Shown: positions 1 through 5,132, numbered from the stretch's first letter. The stretch: 11,254 bases of DNA from Rubrobacter sp. (GCA_016781705.1 JADDPV010000164.1:1-11254), one strand, 5' to 3'. Numbers and translations are program-made. The notes: generated by a model not told the origin, from the sequence alone.

Positions 1-64
1 TCTTTGATCTGCTTCAACCACCTCTCATGAGGGTTTTGAAAGGCTCACTAAGGATGGCCAGGAC

Positions 65-95
65 TTGCGAACCGCCCCGGTCTTTGCTGTATACT
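65..95 (+). promoter_or_regulatory. Predicted csp promoter (-35 TTGCGA, -10 TATACT)
   Basis: A -10-like TATACT lies at 90-95 and a -35-like TTGCGA at 65-70. The 19-bp spacing is slightly longer than the usual 17 bp. Transcription would start near 102, leaving a leader of about 100 nt before the cold-shock start codon at 205. Long leaders are usual for regulated cold-shock genes. No experiment supports this; it is a consensus match only. Confidence 0.5.
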
Positions 96-130
96 TATTG
101 GCGCAGTCGAAGGTGGGTCGTTTTTAGCGG

Positions 131-173
131 AGGCCGCCCGTAGGACGAGGGTGGCCTTTTCGTTGAGAAGGCC
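131..173 (+). promoter_or_regulatory. csp leader: terminator-like hairpin overlapping an alternative hairpin
   Basis: Hairpin 1 pairs 131-139 with 149-157 (9 bp with one G-U pair, 9-nt loop) and runs straight into TTTT at 157-160, so it looks like an intrinsic terminator. Hairpin 2 pairs 153-161 with 165-173 (9 bp with one G-U pair, 3-nt loop). Both use bases 153-157, so they cannot form together. Both lie between the predicted promoter and the csp start, and hairpin 2 ends just before the purine-rich ribosome-binding region (about 175-189). Attenuation or a temperature-dependent refolding of the leader is an inference. Hairpin 1 could instead terminate an upstream transcript. Confidence 0.5.
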
Positions 174-204
174 CAAAGGAAAAGAAAGGCGGGCGACGTA
201 CAAC

Positions 205-408
205 ATGCCCCAGGGAACGGTCAAGTGGTTCAACGACGAGAAGGGCTACGGCTTCATCTCCCCGGATGACGGTGGCGAGGACCTCTTCGTGCACTACAGC
301 GGGATCAGCGGCAGCGGCTTCAGGACCCTCGAGGAGGGTACCAAGGTCTCCTACGAGGCAACACGCGGCAAGAAGGGCATGCAGGCGGAGAACGTCCAGG
401 CCGTCTAA
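205..408 (+). CDS. cspA: Cold-shock protein (CspA family)
   Basis: This 67-residue single cold-shock domain is the usual length for the family. It binds single-stranded RNA and DNA and acts as an RNA chaperone or transcription antiterminator in the cytoplasm. RNP1 (KGYGFI) is at residues 13-18 and RNP2 (DLFVHY) at 26-31; the N-terminal GTVKWFN motif at 4-10 is typical. ATG at 205 is chosen because the protein then begins exactly where family members begin. An upstream in-frame GTG at 151 would add 18 atypical residues and lies inside the leader hairpin. A purine-rich stretch (about 175-189) may serve as the ribosome-binding site, although its spacing is long. The gene is monocistronic, between a promoter at 65-95 and a terminator at 441-479. 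The family assignment is near certain; the paralogue letter is not. Confidence 0.96.
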   Translation: MPQGTVKWFNDEKGYGFISPDDGGEDLFVHYSGISGSGFRTLEEGTKVSYEATRGKKGMQAENVQAV

Positions 409-440
409 CCGAAAGAAAACCGAAAACCACCAGGATTATA

Positions 441-479
441 GAAAGGGGCCGAAGGTTTACCCGTCGGTCCCTTTCTTTT
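441..479 (+). terminator. Intrinsic terminator of csp, overlapping the larC 3' end
   Basis: Bases 441-452 pair with 464-475 in a 12-bp stem with one G-U wobble and an 11-nt loop, followed by TTTT on the plus strand. It lies 32 bp after the csp stop. The stop codon of the convergent larC gene (457-459, TAA on the minus strand) is in the loop, and the last larC codons form one arm. On the minus strand the hairpin is not followed by a clean T run, so it is best read as a plus-strand terminator, though it may also slow larC transcription. Confidence 0.85.
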
Positions 480-1761
480 GCTCGTAAGCCGTCAGAGCGT
501 CTGCGTAGACTCGGGGCAGCGGCAGCCCGGACTCCCCAGCCAGACGGGTAACGTCGGCGTGCTCGGGCGTGGCGACGAAGTCCTCGCCGTCGAGGCTCCC
601 GACCTTGAGCCCGCACCGCCCGTAGGCTAGATCGACCTCCACCGCGCGTCGCTCGGCCACGGTGCGCCCGACCGGGCGGTGCCGCACGCCTAGAGAGCCC
701 GTCTCGCGCATGAGCAGCCGGGCCAGCCTCTCGCGGTCTGCGCCCTTCGCGAGGGCGCAGACCTTGTACGCGCCGCGTCCCCCCTTCATGACGATGGGCT
801 CCAGCCACGCGTCCAAGGCGCCGCTATCCAGGAGCTTCGCGACCGCCGCGCCCATGATCTCGCCCGAGGCGTCGTCCACGTTGGTCTCCATTAGCTCCAC
901 GTCACCCGTTCCGCCGACACCTTCGACCTCGCCCACGACGGCCCGCAGGAGGTTCGGGGCGTCACGCAAGGTCCGGCGCCCCGCGCCGTAGCCGACCGCT
1001 TGGAGCGTCATCGGCGGTGCGGCGTCGGTGAAGCGGCCCCCGGTCAGGCTTGCCATGAGCGCGGCCCCGGTAGGGGTGGTCGTCTCGCACCGCTCCTCCG
1101 TCCAGCGTACCCGCTTACCCTTCAGTATCTCCAGCGTGGCGGGCCCCGGAACAGGGAGCGGCCCGTGTGCCGAGGGAACTACCCCCGCACCCATCGGCAG
1201 CGGCCCACAGCTTACCGACTCCGCGCCCAAAAGCTCTAGGGCGATGCAACTTCCCACGACGTCGACGATGGAGTCAACCGCCCCGACCTCGTGGAAGGTG
1301 ACCTCTTCCGGCGGACGGCCATGCACGGCGCCCTCGGCCTCCGCAAGAAGCCGGAAGGCGGCCAGGGCCCGCGCCGCGCCGCGCTCGGGGAGACCCACGT
1401 TTCCGACGAGCGTCTCGATGTCGCCGAAGGTGCGGTGGGCATGCTGCTCGGGGTGCTCGACCGAGACGTGCAAGGCCCGAATGCCGCTGATCTCGACCGG
1501 CTCGACGCGCAGCTCGAAGGATACGCCGAGCGGTCTCAGTAAGCGCGAGACTTCCTCGAGCGGCGCGCCGGCGGCGGCGAGCGCCGCGAGGGTCATGTCG
1601 CCGGCGGCCCCTCCGACGGGCTGGAAGTGGACGTGGACGGGCCCAGCCGCTCGGTGGACCGCTTTAGCTCCGGCCTCCGGTGACCTTGCGAGCCATGAAC
1701 AGGGTGACGGTGAGGAGGACGGCGAGGATCGCCAGGGGACGCGGATCGCTCCTGACGGCAT
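457..1761 (-). CDS. larC: LarC, nickel-pincer cofactor nickel insertase (start uncertain)
   Basis: LarC (formerly DUF111) inserts nickel, using CTP, into the pyridinium-bisthiocarboxylate mononucleotide. This makes the nickel-pincer nucleotide used by LarA-type racemases and epimerases. The match rests on the N-terminal GGAAGDMTLAALAAAG segment (residues 50-65), the THEVGAVDSIVD-like FHEVGAVDSIVDV block, METNVDDASGEIMG, IVMKGGRGAYKV and LMRETGSLGVRHRPVGR. Both halves are in one frame, so no programmed frameshift is needed, unlike the Lactobacillus case. The coordinates use the only canonical start upstream of the conserved domain, ATG at 1761. That start overlaps the DUF3618 gene by 98 bp and gives about 40 unrelated residues. 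The family start would be near 1638, where the codon is GTC. No larA, larB or larE is in the window. Family assignment is strong; the start is weak. Confidence 0.88.
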   Translation of the reverse strand: MPSGAIRVPWRSSPSSSPSPCSWLARSPEAGAKAVHRAAGPVHVHFQPVGGAAGDMTLAALAAAGAPLEEVSRLLRPLGVSFELRVEPVEISGIRALHVSVEHPEQHAHRTFGDIETLVGNVGLPERGAARALAAFRLLAEAEGAVHGRPPEEVTFHEVGAVDSIVDVVGSCIALELLGAESVSCGPLPMGAGVVPSAHGPLPVPGPATLEILKGKRVRWTEERCETTTPTGAALMASLTGGRFTDAAPPMTLQAVGYGAGRRTLRDAPNLLRAVVGEVEGVGGTGDVELMETNVDDASGEIMGAAVAKLLDSGALDAWLEPIVMKGGRGAYKVCALAKGADRERLARLLMRETGSLGVRHRPVGRTVAERRAVEVDLAYGRCGLKVGSLDGEDFVATPEHADVTRLAGESGLPLPRVYADALTAYEQKKGTDG

Positions 1762-2035
1762 CAGTCAGCGGGGCGGGGTCGCGCTTCTCGCCGGCCTCGC
1801 GGGCCACGGTGAACTGGTGCTTTGCGGATTCGACCAACTCCTGCTGTCTGGCCTTGAGGTTCTCCTTGATGCGTTCGACGGCGTCTTGGATGCGCTGGCG
1901 GACGGTAGTTTTGACCCGCTCGGCGAGGACCTGGGGTTCGACGTGCTTGCGCAGGTCGGTCATGTCCGGGGCCATGCGGCTCCGAATCTCGAACATCTCC
2001 CGCTCTATGCGCTCTGGTATCTTCTTCTCGCTCAC
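1664..2035 (-). CDS. DUF3618-family small membrane protein
   Basis: This is a 123-residue protein. The N-terminal part resembles DUF3618, with charged helical segments such as IPERIEREMFEIRSRM (6-21) and an arginine/lysine-rich amphipathic helix to about residue 85. One transmembrane segment follows at about 99-116 (PLAILAVLLTVTLFMA), with a short basic tail. The function of the family is unknown; members commonly follow a holin-like membrane protein in Actinomycetota, exactly as here. Its GTG start (2035-2033) overlaps the TGA stop of the holin-like gene in a 4-base GTGA, suggesting translational coupling. Its conserved hydrophobic end occupies the bases that the long larC reading frame would need, which argues that this frame is the real one between 1664 and 1761. 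Confidence 0.75.
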   Translation of the reverse strand: MSEKKIPERIEREMFEIRSRMAPDMTDLRKHVEPQVLAERVKTTVRQRIQDAVERIKENLKARQQELVESAKHQFTVAREAGEKRDPAPLTDAVRSDPRPLAILAVLLTVTLFMARKVTGGRS

Positions 2036-2478
2036 GGCCTAAGCTGCCCCTTCAACCATTCCACGTTCTGCCGGAGGGAGATCAGGGTCCGGTGAGGCTT
2101 CGGGTCCAGCCCTCTCAACCTGCCCGCGCCCAACCCGGCCAAACCTCCGCCGATGAGGAGCAGTATAACAGCGTCAATCCCTGCCGCCGCCCACAACGGA
2201 AACCCCACCGCCTCCATAATGTACATCCCCGCCAGAAAGAAGAAGACCAGGAACAGCAGCAGGAACACCGCTCCGGTCACGAGCAGGCCGATCGCGATGC
2301 CCGCCTGCCTCCCGACGGGTGTGAGCTCCGTGCGGGCGAGCTCGACCTGCCTGTTGACGAGCTCCTGGAGCTGCGGCCTCAAGGCGTTGACGATCTCCCC
2401 GATGCTTCGATCCGAAGGCGGTGGTCCCCCCCTCAACTCTTGGGAGAACCTCTCCACCCTCTCTCGCTGCTCCGCCAC
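2032..2478 (-). CDS. Holin-like membrane protein (putative Actinobacterial Holin-X / phage holin family)
   Basis: With the start at GTG 2478 this is 148 residues. A charged, helical N-terminal half (residues 1-55) is followed by two long hydrophobic segments, about 59-88 and 95-119. A conserved-looking C-terminal stretch ends in SLRQNVEWLKGQL. This layout fits the Actinobacterial Holin-X group within the phage-holin superfamily. In bacteria these are chromosomal envelope proteins of unknown function, not evidence of a prophage. The frame opens earlier, with GTG at 2613, but 2478 is preferred: a GAGGGAAGGGG purine run ends 7 bp upstream, and the extra 45 residues are unlike the family. It is the first gene of a minus-strand operon with DUF3618 and larC, and is divergent from yqeC. 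Confidence 0.75.
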   Translation of the reverse strand: MAEQRERVERFSQELRGGPPPSDRSIGEIVNALRPQLQELVNRQVELARTELTPVGRQAGIAIGLLVTGAVFLLLFLVFFFLAGMYIMEAVGFPLWAAAGIDAVILLLIGGGLAGLGAGRLRGLDPKPHRTLISLRQNVEWLKGQLRP

Positions 2479-2485
2479 CCCATTA

Positions 2486-2496
2486 CCCCTTCCCTC
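2486..2496 (-). promoter_or_regulatory. Ribosome-binding site fixing the holin-like gene start
   Basis: On the minus strand the purine run GAGGGAAGGGG spans 2496-2486, 7 bases before GTG at 2478-2476. It is the strongest Shine-Dalgarno-like sequence in the region and is the main reason to prefer 2478 over the earlier in-frame GTG at 2613. Confidence 0.6.
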
Positions 2497-2666
2497 GAAC
2501 TCGAAAATGCCCGGTTCTCTTACCCCCACTCCCACGAGGGTAATCCATCGAGCCCAACATAGCATAAAGTACTTATAGCATCTTTTCTTGGTATAGTGCA
2601 GTAAGGTGTTCACGCCCGGAAAGCTACGGGCGCGGGAAGAGTTTTACGGTTCGGTGGGGAGGGGTT

Positions 2667-3425
2667 GTGGAACTCTACAAGGCTCTGGGCATGAGGGGCG
2701 GGGACGTGGTGGCCTTCGTGGGGGCGGGGGGGAAGTCGAGTGCGATTTTGCGAACCGTCCGCGAGCTTGAAGAGGCGGGCATAGGTGTGTTGGTCGCCCC
2801 GACGACGAAGATGCTCGTCGGGGAGGCCGAGAGGGTGGGACCGATCCTGACCGCCGACGGCTCCACCGGCGAAGCTGGCGACGAGCTGCGGGCGAAGGTC
2901 GCCGGGTCGCTCTCCGAGAGGGGGGCGGCCTTCGTCGGCGGCGCCCTCGTCTCGAAGAACAGGATCGGTGGCGTCGAGGCCGGGCTGATACCGGCCCTCG
3001 CGCCGAAAGATGGGGTGACGCTCGTCGAGGCCGACGGGTCGCGCCGACGCCCGCTGAAAGGCACGGCGGACCACGAGCCCGCCCTGCCAGAAGGAGTCAC
3101 CCTCGTGGTCGCCGTCGGTGGGACCCGGGCTTTGGGCAAGATCGTCGGGGAGGAGCACGTCCACCGGCCGGAGGTCTTCTCGCAGACCACGGGCGCTGGT
3201 CCCGGTCACACCATCACCACGCACGCCTTCGCCCGTGCACTCCTCGCCGGCTTCCACAACACCCCCAAAAGCGCCCGCCGCGCCGCCCTCCTGACGGACG
3301 TCGAGCCGGGCCGGAGCATGGCCGACGCCTCGGTGATAGGCCGCGAACTCTGGCGTGGCGGCGTCCACAAGGTCGTCCTAACTTCCCTCCCCGGCGAGAC
3401 GCCGGGCCACGTCTGGGCGCTCTAG
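2667..3425 (+). CDS. yqeC: YqeC-family accessory protein (selenium-dependent molybdenum hydroxylase)
   Basis: This is a 252-residue protein. A P-loop-like VVAFVGAGGKSSAI lies at residues 14-27, a PTTKMLV segment near 45-51, and the family hallmark EADGSRRRPLKGTADHEPALP at about 121-141. HITTHAFARALL is near the end. The family is named for its link to selenium-dependent molybdenum hydroxylases (xanthine dehydrogenase type) and is thought to act in cofactor maturation; its exact reaction is not established. The start is GTG at 2667, behind GGAGGGG. No hydroxylase, selD or yqeB is in the window, so the partner must lie elsewhere or the protein does a related task. It stands divergent from the operon ending in larC, another metal-cofactor gene, with 188 bp between the predicted starts. 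Family assignment is good; function is inferred. Confidence 0.82.
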   Translation: MELYKALGMRGGDVVAFVGAGGKSSAILRTVRELEEAGIGVLVAPTTKMLVGEAERVGPILTADGSTGEAGDELRAKVAGSLSERGAAFVGGALVSKNRIGGVEAGLIPALAPKDGVTLVEADGSRRRPLKGTADHEPALPEGVTLVVAVGGTRALGKIVGEEHVHRPEVFSQTTGAGPGHTITTHAFARALLAGFHNTPKSARRAALLTDVEPGRSMADASVIGRELWRGGVHKVVLTSLPGETPGHVWAL

Positions 3426-3452
3426 CCCAGGCGCCACGCGCGTTCCCCGTCC

Positions 3453-3481
3453 TTGACCTCACGCTCGCGTTACCGTAGTCT
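3453..3481 (+). promoter_or_regulatory. Possible gntR promoter (TTGACC / TAGTCT)
   Basis: TTGACC at 3453-3458 and TAGTCT at 3476-3481 are separated by 17 bp, placing the transcript start near 3488. This would put the 3500-3509 palindrome just downstream of the start point. A perfect TTGACA at 3494-3499 also exists but has no -10 box at the right distance, so I did not choose it. Confidence 0.35.
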
Positions 3482-3499
3482 TGTTATGCAGAGTTGACA

Positions 3500-3509
3500 C
3501 AAATATTTG
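3500..3509 (+). promoter_or_regulatory. AT-rich palindrome CAAATATTTG, candidate GntR operator
   Basis: CAAATATTTG is a perfect 10-bp palindrome made almost only of A and T inside very GC-rich DNA. It sits 7 bp upstream of the first possible gntR start and overlaps the end of a TTGACA sequence. GntR-type regulators commonly bind short palindromes in their own promoters, so autoregulation is the natural inference. No second copy was found in the parts I examined. Confidence 0.45.
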
Positions 3510-3516
3510 AAGGCGG

Positions 3517-3930
3517 GTGTTGGTGGTCTTTTTGAAGGTAGAGCCGCGGAGCGGGGTGCCGATCTACGCGCAGCTCGTGGAGGGGGTGCGGCACGCGATC
3601 GAGGTAGGGACGTTGCGAGAGGGGGAGAGGCTGCCGACGGTGCGGGCGCTGGCGGAGGAGTTGACGCTCGCGCCCAACACCGTCGTCAAGGCGTACAACG
3701 AGTTGCGGCGGGAGGGCTGGATTGAGAGCCGCCCCGGGGTCGGGACCACTGTCGCGCGAGGCGTGGGAGAGGCGGTGCGCGAAAAGAAGGTCGAGGACCT
3801 CTACGGCCGGCTCGGCCTCCTGGTGCGCGACGCCGCCGGCCTCGGCCTCACCGAGGACGAGTTGTGGGACCGCTTCGAGCGGGAGTTCGAGCGGCTGCGG
3901 GGGCGTGCAGGATCCCAAATCGGGCCATGA
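3517..3930 (+). CDS. GntR-family transcriptional regulator, YtrA-like
   Basis: This is a 137-residue DNA-binding regulator. The winged helix-turn-helix covers about residues 10-80: RSGVPIYAQLVEGVRHAI, then GERLPTVRALAEELTLAPNT, then VVKAYNELRREGWIESRPGVGT. Only about 55 residues follow, too few for a FadR- or HutC-type effector domain. That short tail defines the YtrA subfamily, which usually controls ABC transporters; none is present here. GTG at 3517 and GTG at 3523 are both possible starts, and AAGG at 3510-3513 is better spaced for 3523. Its TGA stop overlaps the ATG of the synthetase gene (ATGA, 3927-3930), so the two are probably translated together. A palindrome at 3500-3509 may be its own operator. 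The effector and targets cannot be told from the sequence. Confidence 0.88.
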   Translation: MLVVFLKVEPRSGVPIYAQLVEGVRHAIEVGTLREGERLPTVRALAEELTLAPNTVVKAYNELRREGWIESRPGVGTTVARGVGEAVREKKVEDLYGRLGLLVRDAAGLGLTEDELWDRFEREFERLRGRAGSQIGP

Positions 3931-4826
3931 TCGGCTCCAACGCCGACGGGCGCTTCGCCCCGAGCCCGACGGGGCCTCTGCACCTCGGCAACCTGCGCAC
4001 CGCGCTGCTGGCGTGGCTGTTCGCCCGTTCGCAAAGGGCGCGCTTTCTCGTGCGGGTGGAGGACCTCGACCGCTCGCGCGTCCGCCCGGGGGTGGAGGAG
4101 GCTCAGCTCGACGACCTGCGCGCTCTGGGCCTTGATTGGGATGGGGCCGTGGAGCGGCAGTCGGAGCGGATGGAGCTCTACGAGGAGGCCATTGCTCGCC
4201 TCGACGCCGCCGGGGCGCTGTACCCCTGTTACTGTACGCGGGCCGAGATCCGGGCGTCCGCGTCCGCCCCGCACGGCATCGCCGCCGCCGATCGCTACCC
4301 TGGTACCTGCCGCGAGCTTACCAAGGCGGAGCGGGCCGAACGGGAAGCATCGGGACGTCCGCCCGCGTTGCGGGTGCGGGTCGGAGGGGCACGTATAGCT
4401 TTCGAGGACCGTCTGGTGGGCCACTACGAGGATGAGGTGGACGACTTCGTCGTGCGGCGCAATGACGGTGCCCCCGCGTACCAGCTCGCCGTCGTGGTGG
4501 ATGACGCGGATCAGGGGGTGGGAGAGGTGGTGCGCGGCGCGGACCTGCTCGACTCCACGCCGCGCCAGGTCCTGCTCGCCCGCATGCTCGGCCTGCCGGT
4601 CCCAAGTTACGCTCACGTCCCGCTCGTGCTCGGCCCCGACGGCCGGCGCCTCGCCAAGCGTCACGGCGCCGTTACTCTCGCCGACCGCGCTGCTCTGGGC
4701 GAAGATCCCGAAGAAATGCTCGCCTGGATGGCCCTCTCTCTAGGTCTGGCCGGGCCCGGGGAGAGGCAGGCCGGCTTCCGCCGCCGGGCTGCTCGCGCAC
4801 TTCGACCCCGACCGCTTGCCGCGTGA
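3927..4826 (+). CDS. gluQRS: Glutamyl-Q tRNA(Asp) synthetase, C-terminus frameshifted
   Basis: GluQRS is a shortened glutamyl-tRNA-synthetase paralogue that attaches glutamate to queuosine in the anticodon of tRNA(Asp). The class I HIGH-type motif is in FAPSPTGPLHLGN (residues 10-22). The zinc site matches the family pattern with C101, C103, Y124 and C128. The KMSKS-type loop is RLAKR (241-245), and there is no anticodon-binding domain, as expected. ATG at 3927 gives the typical N-terminus; an earlier frame opening at 3864 would overlap gntR. The frame is normal to about SLGLAGPG (271-278), then gives an arginine-rich tail unlike the family. The expected tail (LLAHFDPDRLPREP) is encoded one frame over, up to a stop at 4891-4893. 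A single extra base (or two lost) between about 4750 and 4790 explains this. The catalytic core is intact, so activity may survive. Confidence 0.9.
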   Translation: MIGSNADGRFAPSPTGPLHLGNLRTALLAWLFARSQRARFLVRVEDLDRSRVRPGVEEAQLDDLRALGLDWDGAVERQSERMELYEEAIARLDAAGALYPCYCTRAEIRASASAPHGIAAADRYPGTCRELTKAERAEREASGRPPALRVRVGGARIAFEDRLVGHYEDEVDDFVVRRNDGAPAYQLAVVVDDADQGVGEVVRGADLLDSTPRQVLLARMLGLPVPSYAHVPLVLGPDGRRLAKRHGAVTLADRAALGEDPEEMLAWMALSLGLAGPGERQAGFRRRAARALRPRPLAA

Positions 4827-4893
4827 GCCCACCGTATGGTCTCCCGCGCCGCGAGCGGCGTTGCCCGGCATGGGCCAGGAGGAGCGTGCCTGA
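4789..4893 (+). other. Displaced C-terminal segment of GluQRS (frame +1)
   Basis: Read in the frame of position 4789, the DNA encodes LLAHFDPDRLPREP followed by TVWSPAPRAA and stops with TGA at 4891-4893. This is the ending expected of actinobacterial GluQRS proteins (a segment of the LLxxFDPxxLPxxPWV type). Joined to the main frame it would give a protein of about 321 residues. Whether the break is a real mutation or a base-calling error in the GC-rich run around 4751-4773 cannot be decided here. Confidence 0.75.
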
Positions 4894-5015
4894 GGAGGTC
4901 ACGCGGGTATTCGAACCCGATCTGCGCCGCTTTGCTGCTCCTCGCCGCCCTCTGGCTGTTCCGCCGCAAGGCTTCCGGGTGGCGGTCGCGTTTTACGCGG
5001 AGCCGCCAGGGGTAC

Positions 5016-5083
5016 CCTCGCATCCGGACAGAAAGCTCCGAGGGAGGTGGGCCGAAGGAGCAGCTGTCACGGAGGATGTGGGG
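5016..5083 (+). ncRNA. Long stacked hairpin upstream of osmC, possible structured leader RNA
   Basis: Three nested helices can be drawn. 5016-5025 pairs with 5074-5083 (10 bp, two G-U), 5027-5031 with 5064-5068 (GACAG/CTGTC) and 5035-5039 with 5057-5061 (GCTCC/GGAGC). The inner loop holds a purine-rich stretch and GCCGAA. The sequence GCCGAAGGAGCA at 5051-5062 equals the conserved core of glycine-riboswitch aptamers, and GGACAGA resembles their GGAGAGA. The second conserved half (CUCUCAGGC) is absent, so this is not called as a glycine riboswitch. It lies 50-117 bp before the osmC ATG. No T run follows, so it is not a simple terminator. Role unknown. Confidence 0.4.
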
Positions 5084-5095
5084 CGCTTCGAGTAG

Positions 5096-5101
5096 TATTA
5101 T
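5096..5101 (+). promoter_or_regulatory. Possible -10 box (TATTAT) upstream of osmC
   Basis: TATTAT at 5096-5101 stands out in GC-rich DNA 31 bp before the osmC ATG. I cannot find a matching -35 box at 16-18 bp, so an alternative sigma factor or simple chance is possible. If it is the real promoter, the 5016-5083 hairpin lies upstream of the transcript and would be a DNA element or part of another RNA. Confidence 0.3.
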
Positions 5102-5120
5102 CGTGTCGCCGTGTCTAGGG

Positions 5121-5126
5121 AAGGAG
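5121..5126 (+). promoter_or_regulatory. Ribosome-binding site of osmC (AAGGAG)
   Basis: AAGGAG lies 6 bases before ATG at 5133. This fixes the start of OsmC at MANVERRAHVVWEG and rules out the upstream in-frame opening at 4836, which would add about 99 unrelated residues. Confidence 0.8.
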
Positions 5127-5132
5127 AAGTTT

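Noticed and set aside
20..37. Short CCTC/GAGG hairpin followed by GTTTT at the left edge
   Set aside because: Only 4 bp of stem; too weak to call as the terminator of an unseen upstream gene.
151..204. GTG at 151 as the csp start
   Set aside because: It adds 18 atypical residues and lies in the leader hairpin; ATG 205 gives the family N-terminus.
435..440. TATAAT on the minus strand near the larC end
   Set aside because: No -35 at the right distance and no minus-strand gene downstream within the window; it sits next to the csp terminator.
2032..2478. Prophage or lysis cassette because of the holin-like protein
   Set aside because: No phage gene nearby; Actinobacterial Holin-X proteins with DUF3618 are ordinary chromosomal genes.
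2479..2613. N-terminal extension of the holin-like frame from GTG 2613
   Set aside because: Residues unlike the family, in the AT-rich promoter region; GTG 2478 has a strong ribosome-binding site.
4904..4919. tRNA T-arm-like TTCGAA motif
   Set aside because: The stem gives a 6-nt loop and no D-arm, anticodon arm or acceptor stem is found around it.
5016..5083. True glycine riboswitch
   Set aside because: Only one half of the conserved core is present and the gene downstream is not a glycine gene; kept as a finding, not a call.
4836..5132. Hydrophobic N-terminal extension of OsmC starting at 4836
   Set aside because: The strong AAGGAG and ATG at 5133 give the normal OsmC; the extension overlaps the displaced gluQRS tail.
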